Source: Aphrophora alni (Eukaryota; Arthropoda; Insecta; Hemiptera; Aphrophoridae). From it: a stretch of DNA of 64,000 bases. The position numbers were made by a program, and so were the translations under genes. The notes beneath the pieces are model-generated. The model made no database searches, was not told the origin of the DNA, and worked only from the letters and a program-made list of their open reading frames with translations. Of the stretch, positions 21,665-31,132 are shown piece after piece. The stretch lies in the NCBI GenBank assembly GCA_963513935.1, contig OY740772.1:99715340-99779339 (forward strand), in the 5' to 3' direction. The stretch's first letter is position 1, and every line of letters starts with the position of its first letter.

Positions 21665-22831
21665 CTACGGAAGTTCTATAGATCTGAAAAAACACGGATA
21701 CTTTTTCCTAGACAAGAGGAACTGTATAATATCACCGGCGGATGCTTTCAATATATCACCGGACCACAGTGGTAATCCTCTAAAGTATTCGTACAAGTGC
21801 TTGTCGAAACGACGAATGAGCTCTGTTTTGTCAGTACTGGTAAATATATAGGTGCGTTTTATATTGTCACGCCACTGCGGTACTTCGGCTACAAAGAGAT
21901 GATCGTTTCTGGGTGTGTTCTCCATAAAATGTCCCAATTTGACATTGGCTCGTTCAGTAGCGTTAGTAAAACTTAGAAGGTAAGAGTTTAAAAGAAGAAA
22001 TTCGTCTAAATTTCCACCTGTATATCGTTGCCAAGTCGTTAGTAGTGTAGGATCGGTGACGGTGTAAGTACCACCGTCAAAGGAGAGACCGAAGCGATCA
22101 CATTGTTGCGGTACCGTCGGCAAAGCTTCTTTAAGAAATGCTACGGTAAAGAGACCTTGAGCTTTATTGTTTACAGCTTCAAACTGTTTGCCTCGTGCTT
22201 GTATAGGCAGACCCCGAGGTCTAGAACCATACTTTACATTGTAACTGATATCGATACAACACTTTGACTTTAGAACCAATCTATATAACGCTATAGGACC
22301 ACGTATAGGTATAGTTCTCTCTGTGACGACTACACAGCTGGTAGTGAAAGGTAGAGAGCATCCGTACTGTAACATGTCCAGATAGACTTGCATATATTTC
22401 ACATCACTGTGAGACGGTGTCACTGTACGGTTGAACAAGTCGGGGAACGGTCTGAAACGTGAAATCATATTTTGCGAATGTCTCACCGTACCGTGCAGCA
22501 TATGTTCATTGTAAATGACGAGTTCTATAGGTACACCACTATTTTCACATTCGTTTAGAAATTTCAACCAAATCTCTCTATTGTATATCCTATTGGCTGA
22601 TGTAATCATAAGTATAACCACCGGTGGTAGACTCTTACTGTAGTCGCCTCGTCTCTTATGACGCCAACATCGTCGATTAAAAATTGATCCGTGCTTACTC
22701 GTACGACTACAATAATTACCACAAAACTGTTTTCTATCCGGATAATACCAGGAACACAAATTTGACTTTGGTTTTGTTAAGCACGATGCGTTCGCATAAG
22801 CACGCACATCATTGTACGTGTAGATACGCAT
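21665..22831 (-). CDS. Glycosyltransferase-like protein (GT14, core-2/I-branching type)
   Basis: Intact 388-residue frame. A cysteine-rich basic N-terminus (residues 1-65) is followed by PPVVILMITSANRIYNREIW, ELVIYNEHML, a SDVKYMQVYLDMLQYG helix and a CVVVTERTIPIRGPIALYRL segment. In order and spacing these match the GT14 pattern: a first strand, a WxxF helix, a WGxISMxxAxxxLL helix, then FVLLSExxIPLxxFxxxYxxL. A later RGKQFEAVNNKAQ segment matches the GSQWF acceptor region. GT14 enzymes add N-acetylglucosamine or related sugars to glycans. Donor and acceptor here are unknown. The ATG immediately follows the TAA of the ATPase gene (TAAATG). No signal peptide was seen. Family call is from pattern, not from a search. 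Confidence 0.5.
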   Translation of the reverse strand: MRIYTYNDVRAYANASCLTKPKSNLCSWYYPDRKQFCGNYCSRTSKHGSIFNRRCWRHKRRGDYSKSLPPVVILMITSANRIYNREIWLKFLNECENSGVPIELVIYNEHMLHGTVRHSQNMISRFRPFPDLFNRTVTPSHSDVKYMQVYLDMLQYGCSLPFTTSCVVVTERTIPIRGPIALYRLVLKSKCCIDISYNVKYGSRPRGLPIQARGKQFEAVNNKAQGLFTVAFLKEALPTVPQQCDRFGLSFDGGTYTVTDPTLLTTWQRYTGGNLDEFLLLNSYLLSFTNATERANVKLGHFMENTPRNDHLFVAEVPQWRDNIKRTYIFTSTDKTELIRRFDKHLYEYFRGLPLWSGDILKASAGDIIQFLLSRKKYPCFFRSIELP

Positions 22832-25300
22832 TTATATATCCTTTACGATGCGATCAAAGCCGATACGATAGCGACCGTTTACTATCTCACTGTCTTTGTC
22901 TATAACGACAAATCCGTGTTTTTCCTTCCAGGCCGTGTCGCAAGTGTTTTGAAAAAACTTTAAATGATACGTCCGGTGTGACGTGATCCGAATAAATGTG
23001 ACGTAAATTCATGTCATCCTGTTTAACCTTTAAGCAGGCGCATGTTAATTTTCTTAAAAATTCTTTGTTTGTTTAAAAATTAATAAACTATATTAATATA
23101 TAACAAAACCTAACTTATAAGACATCATTTTTCTCAGAAAAATGCATAGAATTTATCTATGTTATAAGAAGAAAAAAATTTGAAACGGTTTTGGAGTAAG
23201 TATGTTACATGTCAAAAAATGATGTTATCATTTTTCAGAAATACCTGTATCACCCAAAATCAAAAGCTTACCACCTTTTTCTAAGATGTACAAAATTTTA
23301 GTGATATATTTGTGAATACATTTCGGAAAAAAATATATAAATTTGTTACATTTAGAAAATTTAAAAAATTGTTTAACAAAAAAAGAGGAATGGTCCAGCT
23401 AATTTTCAATAAATCACCAAAATTTGTAATATTTATGGAAAACCAACTTCTAAATATAATTATGTTCAGAAATGTGCATAGAATTTAGTAGTGTAATTTA
23501 AAAAAAGTTTGAAAAATAATTTTGGAGTCAGTATTGCAAAGAACAAAAAAAAATACACGAAAATTCAAGGCCAAATTTCACTTGAAAGTCCAATTGAGCG
23601 TAGAAAATCTAGTTTTACATTTTTTACGAGTATTACAAACGTTTTCTAGTATAAATATGAATAACAATTGGTAAAAAAAAAATCAAATTCTAAAATTTTC
23701 AAAATAATATTACCACTTACCAGTAAGAAGGAATAAATTGCAAGGCTTACGCACTAACGCCTTGGTACTAATTATTTGTAGGCCTAAATCAACATTCACT
23801 AGATTTCACTATAACAATAAGACACAATAGATTCTACAAATAATAACACACATATAAACTTATATAATACACTTTTATAATCAATGAATACACTCGATTT
23901 ATCACAAGAAATATATTGAAAGGGAACGACACGCACGCCATTTTGCTTTCGTTTGTAACGGACACTCCAAAACCTCGTTGTCTTTATGTTCCTAAAGCCT
24001 ACATATGACCGACTAAAACTTGATGGTTTATATCATTGGAAAGGTCTGTATTTTGTCTATACAAAGAGATAAGAACCTGTCAGATAGGGCAAATGTAAAG
24101 CTATATTTAGAATAAACAAGGAGAGAAGTAGGTTACAGTTATTTAGCCGTCGAGTGCAGCAGTCTGCCGGAGAAATAGGGGACTTCAAAGAATTATTTCA
24201 AATTTGCCTTACTATACCACGATACTCAAATAACATAACTCTAAAAGCTTGAAATACGAGCTTTTCAATGGTGTATAATTCATGTTTCTAAGAATTCCTT
24301 TACTAGGGTAAAGTTGACTTGAAGAAAACCACCTTTTTTTTCCCTCTAAAACTGGTTTTTTGTGTTGAACACAATCTATAATGAAAACTATTTGTTTTAC
24401 TGACATGTGGCGAACTCTGTTGGATAGGTAAAGATTTGTACTAAGAACAGTATAATTTTCAAGGAAATTGGTCGGTAACGCCTACTTTCACAACTTGCTA
24501 ATCGACGACTCCATTTTGTTTTCTTTGCCTAGCCGTCATGTTTCTGTCTAAAACACGCCAAACTTTACCAATTAATTAAATATTTTTATAGCGTTTTATG
24601 AACTTTTGATTACATGTATATGCATCTACGAAACGTCAGCTTTACAATGGTATAACATTTATTTCGATAGAATGGTTTTAAGTAACCCTAATGACGAGTT
24701 GCAATATCAGAGTTTTTACAGTTGTCACAACTAGGCGTGGAATGTTTATCGTCAATTTTTTGTCTCAGTGCCGTTTCAAAGGTTAAATAAGATCAACAGG
24801 TTGGCGTTGTCACGAATCAACTGTTTCGGTATGCGACTGTACGTTTGACCCAAATAAAAAGAGTCTATATCGTTGTGACGGCCCATGGTAAAATAGTTAC
24901 GTATATTGTCGTGTTTTTCACAAGCAATATCGTCGAAAATCATAACGGAATTCGCTTTGGCTTCACTAGGCAGTATCACGCTTTCATTGTCTGAAAATGG
25001 AAAATAGCCAATTTCGTCGTCATCATCACCACCGCCTAGTACTTTTTCCAAAAACTTGTACTTTGACTGATTAAGTGACTTTGAAAATACGTATACATTT
25101 CGAAATCTGAGTCCGTTGGGCTCAAACAATAAATTGAATACAACATTGGTTTTACCACTATTCGACGGTCCGCACACTATAGCGCGTATCATATTCGGTA
25201 ATAGTGGACCGTGTCGTTTTATTTTTTTGGCTACACCCGATCCTGTATATAAATCGAAATTTGTCATCGGGAGCTCGTGCGATGTGTTTTCTATCCGCAT
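22832..25300 (-). pseudogene. Polinton packaging ATPase (A32/FtsK-HerA type), split by a transposon
   Basis: ATG at 25300 begins 171 conserved codons: GPSNSGKTN is the Walker A P-loop (about residues 44-52), VMIFDDIA the Walker B (about 118-125), followed by the GRHNDIDSFYLGQTYSRIPKQLIRDNANLL sensor region, quoted only to locate it at residues 139-168. The frame is cut at 24786 by a 1756-bp insertion. The rest resumes left of it at 23022 (DDMNLRHIYSDHV motif) in the same phase, then has a one-base shift in a T-run near 22950 and ends IGFDRIVKDI, TAA at 22832. The enzyme would pump DNA into capsids. It lies between integrase and glycosyltransferase and has its own TATA and initiator. Confidence 0.85.
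23027..24782. mobile_element. piggyBac-like non-autonomous element in the ATPase gene
   Basis: The 1756-bp insert is flanked by TTAA at 23023-23026 and 24783-24786, the piggyBac target duplication. Its ends are CCTTTAAGC (left) and, inverted, CCTTTGAAACGGC (right), sharing CCTTTRA. Taking out the insert and one TTAA brings the two ATPase halves back into the same phase, so the boundaries are exact. The interior is AT-rich with no transposase frame, hence non-autonomous. The TIR is short and imperfect, as in many piggyBac-type MITEs. Confidence 0.75.
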
Positions 25301-25310
25301 TATGACGTAA

Positions 25311-25346
25311 CACTGAGTTGAATATAAAGTGTGAGACTCGTTATAA
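25311..25346 (-). promoter_or_regulatory. Core promoter of the packaging ATPase gene
   Basis: Minus-strand TATAAC starts at 25345 and TCAGTG (one mismatch from TCAKTY) has its A at 25314, 31 bases downstream. The ATG at 25300 follows after 14 bases. Confidence 0.5.
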
Positions 25347-25409
25347 GCAAAAGCAAATATTTGTTTTGATAACTAGCAGCCACAAGGTTTAGTCTGTCGC
25401 AACAGACTA

Positions 25410-26336
25410 TTAAGTCAAAAGGTTATTCTTATCTATCCACGAGTTGTGTGTTTTATCGAAGCCTAACCATTTTACAAAAACTCTATTCCCTTGTTTGCGC
25501 AATACTTTTTCTACAAGATAGACATCTCCGACATTCGATTTACTCATTTCTTCACCATAAAATCCACCCTTTAGAATTTCACCTTTCGAGTCTTGTAAAA
25601 TGTACGTTACAGTTTTCGTCGGTACAACAGCGTACACGGTAAACACTTCGTTTGTCCAGTTGGGTAAATATCCTTTAGCAAAAGTTTTTTTATATTTTGA
25701 TATTTTAACTTTGTCGTCTAATTTAAATTTCGGGACGGATTTGAGACTTTTAGTCACCGGTGCAATTTTTTCCAAAAGTATTCGTTCGTGCTTTTTCGTT
25801 ACACGACCAGGTTTCATACCGATAGTACTGTGTACAGTATTGTTGTACGTTTTTACTACACTTTGCAAGAGACTCAACCACGCATAACTGCCGCGTGTTG
25901 TAAATTCACGCCACATTATATTTTTCAAAGTACGATTCAAACGTTCAACTATGGACGCTTTCTTCTCCGTATATGTCGTATAGTGATTTATATTGTGTTT
26001 TTTCATCAATTTTTGCATGTGCGAATTAAACCACTCTTTACCCTGATCCGTCTGAAAGTTTTTCATACGATGTTTTTTCAATATAGGTTCCAGTACTCGG
26101 GACACCTCGGAAGCCGATTTCATCTTTAACGGTTCTGCAATCGCAAATTTTGTCAGACAGTTGATCATTGTCAATATATACTTGTAACCACGATTTTCAC
26201 TAGAGTATGGTATCATTTCTACCAAATCGGCTTGATACAAATCATTCACACCTTTCAGCGTTACACGCCGCGTTTTGAAATTTCTTCGAGTCGGTTTGTG
26301 CAGTTCTGCTGCAATAGTTTGTCTCACGCCCTCCAT
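25410..26336 (-). CDS. Polinton integrase (retroviral-type DDE with chromodomain)
   Basis: Intact 308-residue frame from ATG 26336. The rve catalytic core shows D in YQADLVEM (residue 37), D in FQTDQGKEW (about 96) and E in SIVERLNRTL (about 132), the DDE triad with about 35-residue spacing between D and E. A C-terminal chromodomain follows (VYLVEKVLRKQGNRVFVKW...NSWIDKNNL, about residues 270-305), typical of Polinton integrases and thought to guide insertion. The N-terminal zinc finger is absent or reduced, as is common in this family. It would insert the element and create 6-bp duplications. It is the best preserved enzyme here. A TATA box and perfect initiator stand just upstream. Confidence 0.93.
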   Translation of the reverse strand: MEGVRQTIAAELHKPTRRNFKTRRVTLKGVNDLYQADLVEMIPYSSENRGYKYILTMINCLTKFAIAEPLKMKSASEVSRVLEPILKKHRMKNFQTDQGKEWFNSHMQKLMKKHNINHYTTYTEKKASIVERLNRTLKNIMWREFTTRGSYAWLSLLQSVVKTYNNTVHSTIGMKPGRVTKKHERILLEKIAPVTKSLKSVPKFKLDDKVKISKYKKTFAKGYLPNWTNEVFTVYAVVPTKTVTYILQDSKGEILKGGFYGEEMSKSNVGDVYLVEKVLRKQGNRVFVKWLGFDKTHNSWIDKNNLLT

Positions 26337-26341
26337 TTCAC

Positions 26342-26380
26342 GAATGAGTCTGTATGGAGGACCCGCTGGGCTATATATAA
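26342..26380 (-). promoter_or_regulatory. Core promoter of the integrase gene
   Basis: Minus-strand TATATATA spans 26379-26372 and TCATTC, a perfect TCAKTY initiator, spans 26347-26342 with A (+1) at 26345. Spacing 30-34 bases depending on the TATA register. Only nine bases separate +1 from the ATG. Confidence 0.6.
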
Positions 26381-26682
26381 ACCACTCTCTCGGTGGAACC
26401 TTCCTTCACCAGCTAGAGCCTATAGCCTATTGGTAGGCCAGGGTAGCCGTCCCATGGTGTCGTTAAGATTCCCTCTAAAAGAGGCCTACCGTCAGACGGG
26501 CCCATGACGAGGGGCTTTAGACACTGTCTGTTACCCCAACAAAGTACATACATTCCTTGTAGACAGTTACGTCACGACAGAGGGCACTACAGCCTTACGA
26601 GTTTTTACACCGCTCCAGAGGGCACACACACACACACAACAATATGAGAGTAATAGATAGTGTCAGTGAGAGGGAAACCTTT
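26381..26682. other. Gap between polymerase and integrase genes
   Basis: About 300 bp without a gene in a relatively GC-rich stretch, with a short CA repeat at about 26624-26637. It presumably holds the end of the polymerase transcript and upstream elements of the integrase promoter. No further signal recognised. Confidence 0.4.
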
Positions 26683-29600
26683 CTAACTCGGAACGCATGG
26701 TTTTACAATAGCCATAGGGCAGTGTATCATATTGTCCGTCTCTTTTTCGTTTTCACCCATGATTCTAAACGATTTAGTTTCGCTAACGGTAACCACATCA
26801 CGATCTTTAGTTCTACGGAACCGTGATTCGGTTATCGTTAGAGGTTCTTCTTCTTCTTTCTGAACCATGCGCTTTAAACTTTCAAAATTCACAATACCGT
26901 CGGTTCGCAGATTCAGAGTCAGTCCTTTAACTTTACATACCGTCACTGGTCCATCAGGTATCAGAATTTTGTAACCATAGGTTTTTGGACCTCCGGACAC
27001 AAACTCTGTTATATATGAACCAGGACCGTAGTCTTGCACTTCGTCAGTCATTTGTCCCAAGTAGTCACCTGTTTGCACTCTGTGTAAGCCCTCATTATGC
27101 ACATAGAGTACACTGTCTGTGTCATAATAGCGGGCCTGTGATCCGAGTGAATCCAGATTCTCGTATAGTTTGAGTCGAGTCTGAGCCGTAGTGTACGCAG
27201 CAATTACAACATTGACTGTCGGCAATACCTCACAGTCATCTTCAACGTATCGCCAGTTAACCATTACCGTTTCGTCGTTCACCTCCTGTATATTGTTCAC
27301 CTCGACGGACGGACTGACTAACATTTTGAAAAGTTCCGTAGGCTGCCTAATTATAGACGTCTTACTCTGATTCTCTCTCTGACCGAACTTACCCCAAAAT
27401 GAATTGAGCATAAGTTTTGCCAGAGAGCGTAGGCCTTCGTTCTTGCCTATTTTCTCTCTATTTAATCGTATGCCCTCGTTACAGAAGTAGTCGTTAATGT
27501 ACTGTGTCTTGTCTTGGTCAGTCTTACACCAGCTAGGATACCCTGACGCCTCTTGTTTAATTTTCAGAAATGTGTTTATGAAGTCTGTGAACAATCCACC
27601 ACGCCTCTCGTTGAACGACACGATTTCATATTCCCAGAATTCATACATTTCCACTATTACGTATCCTGTAGACACAGCCTTTCGTATCTTGTCCATTGTC
27701 CAGGTGCCGGTCAACGCTCGTTCGTCAACGGTATGAGTACACTCACCGGAAATTAATTTTCGGCTGCATGTTCGACACAGGACAAACATTAATTTCTTGT
27801 TCTTGCTTGCCGGAAGTACGGGATGATACAGGCCACGGGGTGGTAGAACTTTACATTTCAAAAGACCCTCTGCATTCATCCCACGCTTCCGGCAAGCCTC
27901 GCTACCGATGTGAATTGCAGGATGGCCTACTGGAAACTTGCCGTATTTACAGACCCAAGGATAGAGTGAACATACATCCACGTACTGAATTGTTTCACCC
28001 TTCTCCTTGCAACCGTAATAGGATCTTGTATTGTATAAATTAAGGGGTGCAGTGTCTAGAATCGGATGTGTTTCAAGATAGGTCATTTGTTTGTTACATT
28101 TTTCAACTTTAAAAACTCGCACTCCCAAATCTCGATCACTTCGTGATCACACGACAGCTTCGCTGTCTTAGATTTCATGCGTGCTAGTCGGGCGTTGTGC
28201 GTGTCGGCTTCCAGGGGATCATCGCGACCGTTGGGAAAACATTTGGGGCAACCGTGCCAGTAACAACCGTGAAATTCGAACAGTTTTCCCTCACACACCC
28301 CGTCCACACGCACTCCATCCACTTTTACTTCACGACCACGCACTGCATGTTCCATTCGGGCCCCACACTGATCTTCCTCCCACGTCAACCACTGCAGTGC
28401 AATTGCAGATTGGGCATCGACCAATTGGTACCCTTTTTTAGGAACAATGCTTATGTTATTGGATCGTAGGAAGTTGCGTCTAAATGCCAGATTACACGCG
28501 CTGGCAATTGTTACGGCCTCGACGAAGGGATCGACGTTGCACACTTGGAGGAATGAGGCTCTAAATTTTATACACGCTTGTGCCAAAATGTCCACGTCGG
28601 AGAGACAGTATTCGAATATTTTCTTTTGGAAATCAAATACGTATTCGCACCGTACCATGTTATAAATTCTCTGTGTCCTTTGTCGAACATCAAGTCGGGG
28701 CAGTAGTACTTTTGTTCGGAGATAGGGCCAACATAATTTTGATTCTCCACCCTGTTGAAGAGGTGAGGGAAATATCCCTTTTTCTTTTCCGGTGGCAAGT
28801 CTAATGCTTTGGGCAATTTGGACAATGCCATAGGCATATAGTTCAGAGAATCTATAAACTTTACATTGTCTATTTCCATGAGGATTACTTTTGTACCACG
28901 TGTTATGAGCTCTGGAGTGAACTGCGTTTTCTCCAGCAGATACTTTAGGAGGAACTGGAAATCGAAACCTTGACCGTTGTGAGCGATTACGCAGACTTTT
29001 TTGTACGGTTTACGTACGTCCATTATGTAGGACATGAATCCTTCGACAGGGTCATTTTTGAAAACGTGCGTACGGTCTCTGCAATTTTCACACTCTTCAC
29101 CGTTTATGCATACCCAACAGTACTGTTGTGCTACGCATAAGGTTACTCTGTGCACTAGAGCCGAGTCGAGAGCTTCGTCTTGACGCGTCTCCAGATCGAA
29201 GAAAATGAAGAGGAAATCTTTTTCGATCGGTTTTCTACGGTCAACTCTCATGTAGCACATGTGATTAGGAGGCATGTAATCCCGACCCTTTACAGTACGT
29301 TTCATCGCATATGTGTTCGGTACTATGCTTTTTCGTCATGATTATTTTCTCACATTCGCGACACTTTTTCATGGTGGAACAGATATTCCGTGTGTGTGCA
29401 GCAAAACAGTCCTTGTTCATAAACTGTCTGTTGCAATCTCCGCAATGGATGTGACCGTTTTCCATTATGCACGGTGGTGAACGTTTACAGCCGTAACAAG
29501 TGGACAAACATCTATGATCACCACGATGATCGAAAGGGACATGACACGTTTCACAAAAATAACTGCATGCGAAAGCGGCTGTGAGTTTTGTGATTACGTT

Positions 29601-30321
29601 AAAATGACCTTGGTGGAAGAGTAGATTAATTGTGTATTGAGGATTGGTTACGTCACCTTCGAAATACACGACACGCCCTTTATTTCCATAACTGTAAATA
29701 GTTATTTTGTAATTGGGTAAAAAGTCTTGGAATTTTTGCAATTCCTGCACCCCTGCACCCTCGACACCGATTTGGACACCGGCGTCAGTCATTAGTTGAT
29801 TCGCTCTGATTGTCTGTCTCTTAGCTTTGTCCTTACGTACAGCCGCATAGTCTTTGTCTTTCTCGGCGTGGGCTTTAGCGACTACAATAGAACAAGGCAA
29901 ACAAAGAGAGTCTGTATTCTTAATCACGGCAATACCCCGCCTAGCTTTACATTCTTCCTCAAAGTTATTGTACAATCCCGGTCTAACACGTCCACGTCCT
30001 CGCCCTACAGGTACTTTTACTTTAGTACATTCTACTTTAAACGTATCACTAGACTTGAAACCTTCAGCATTGCTCTGAATAATACCACGGAATATTTTCC
30101 AGAGCACATCGTAAGTTACACCTGTAGCGGGTCTGAAAGCTACGTACCGAGGCTCGTGATTTTTTACGTTCAAACTAGTCAGTGTAAACCCTAAATGATC
30201 TTCGTCAGTCGTATTTTCAGTCATCTGATCGCTCAACTCCTCTAGACCACGCTTAATCCATTCAATTTCCTCCACGTCCGACGGTGGTGTGAATTGAATT
30301 TAAAAACGACTTTGGTTCCAT
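26683..30321 (-). pseudogene. Polinton protein-primed DNA polymerase B, frameshifted
   Basis: Four consecutive minus-strand segments make up one family B polymerase of about 1190 residues: 30275-29265, 29305-28568, 28658-28083 and 28128-26683. Segment 1 has a zinc-finger-rich end with many CxxC/H pairs. Segment 2 carries Exo I (FFDLET) and Exo II (AHNGQGFDFQFL). Segment 3 carries Exo III (YCLSDVDIL). Segment 4 has Pol A (YVDVCSLYPW), Pol B (KLMLNSFWGKFGQ) and Pol C (YYDTDSVLY). All catalytic acids are present, but frame changes near 29290, 28650 and 28110 kill it. The first segment has no upstream ATG in frame. The likeliest start is ATG 30321 in another frame, which implies a fourth shift. 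The protein would replicate the element from a protein primer. Confidence 0.92.
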
Positions 30322-30429
30322 ATAGACGAAACTTTTTAACATAAGAATCACAAGTAGAAACAACGTACACAGACATAATATGAAATTAGCAATAATCAGC
30401 AATTGTACTATAAAGACAAGTTTACTCAC

Positions 30430-30482
30430 CAAGTGTTCCAAGTAGAGTGATGAAAATAATGGGAAGTCAATAGACTTAAATA
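30430..30482 (-). promoter_or_regulatory. Putative promoter and leader donor of the polymerase gene
   Basis: Minus-strand TATTTAAG begins at 30482 and TCATCA has its A at 30451, 31 bases downstream. A strong splice donor, CTTG/GTGAGT, sits at 30430/30429, so a 22-base leader exon is possible. The matching acceptor is weak (AAAAAG just upstream of the ATG at 30321). Confidence 0.35.
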
Positions 30483-30628
30483 GCTCCCAGGTAATAAGGA
30501 AGTTTCAGAATCTTCCATGCTCCACCCATGCCCCGCCCAAGCCACGCCCAAGCCCCCCCCCAGACTCCACCCACAGTCTACGATTGCATGATGGGTGGGG
30601 AATTATTGGCTTCCGGGGGGGTATTGAG

Positions 30629-30761
30629 TGTATATAAGGGAGACATTGTCTTGCAATACCATCAGTTGTGAATTATACTCCGACTTGTAAGTTGCTATGG
30701 CTTCTGTAATTGATAAATTTAACTCTGTGGTATCAACGGCGTGTTATCAACGGCATATATA
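30629..30761 (+). promoter_or_regulatory. Plus-strand promoter with truncated gene stub at the right end of the Polinton
   Basis: TATATAAG at 30631 and a perfect TCAGTT initiator (30662-30667, +1 at 30664) are spaced 31-33 bases. The ATG at 30696 opens only 22 codons (MASVIDKFNSVVSTACYQRH) before TAA. AT-rich flanking DNA follows. It looks like the 5' end of a divergently transcribed gene whose body was lost. Confidence 0.45.
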
Positions 30762-30963
30762 ACTGTATGTGAATGAAGATGTTTCCCATCTTTGAAAATG
30801 TTGCTGTGAATTAATTACAAGTAATTGAACGAGCGTAATGTTATATAACTCACATTTTAAGACAGTCACTAAGCTAAAAGATCAGTAAAAGTTTCAAAGT
30901 CAACACAATATTTTTGTTTTCTCTTTCTTTTCTTTTTTTGTTTGTTTTGTTGTTTGAAGAAAA

Positions 30964-31132
30964 AACCTCTTAGTTGTCATGCCTTATAACAAATAAAAGA
31001 ACATAAGATGAAGCACTTTGCCCTTAAATTTACTCTAGTAGCATCGGAGTCGGAAAAGAACAAGAGTTGGTCAAGAGAGACCTAGTAGGAAAGATGAAAG
31101 AGAAGGATGTAATCCAAGTCTGCATGAATAAA
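30964..31132 (+). repeat. Dispersed ~170-bp repeat, copy 4
   Basis: Begins CCTCTTAGTTGTCATGCCTTA and shares ACAAGAGTTGGTCAAGAGAG with copy 3. It lies just outside the right end of the Polinton. Confidence 0.75.

Noticed and set aside
24212..24406. 64-codon frame inside the piggyBac-like insert
   Set aside because: No transposase motif and AT-driven composition; not a credible gene.
26644..26826. Plus-strand frame over the 3' end of the polymerase gene
   Set aside because: Antisense shadow of the conserved polymerase C-terminus.
30500..30660. Right Polinton terminal inverted repeat
   Set aside because: Compared by eye with 16.4-17.1 kb in inverted orientation; only isolated G-rich similarities, not a real match.
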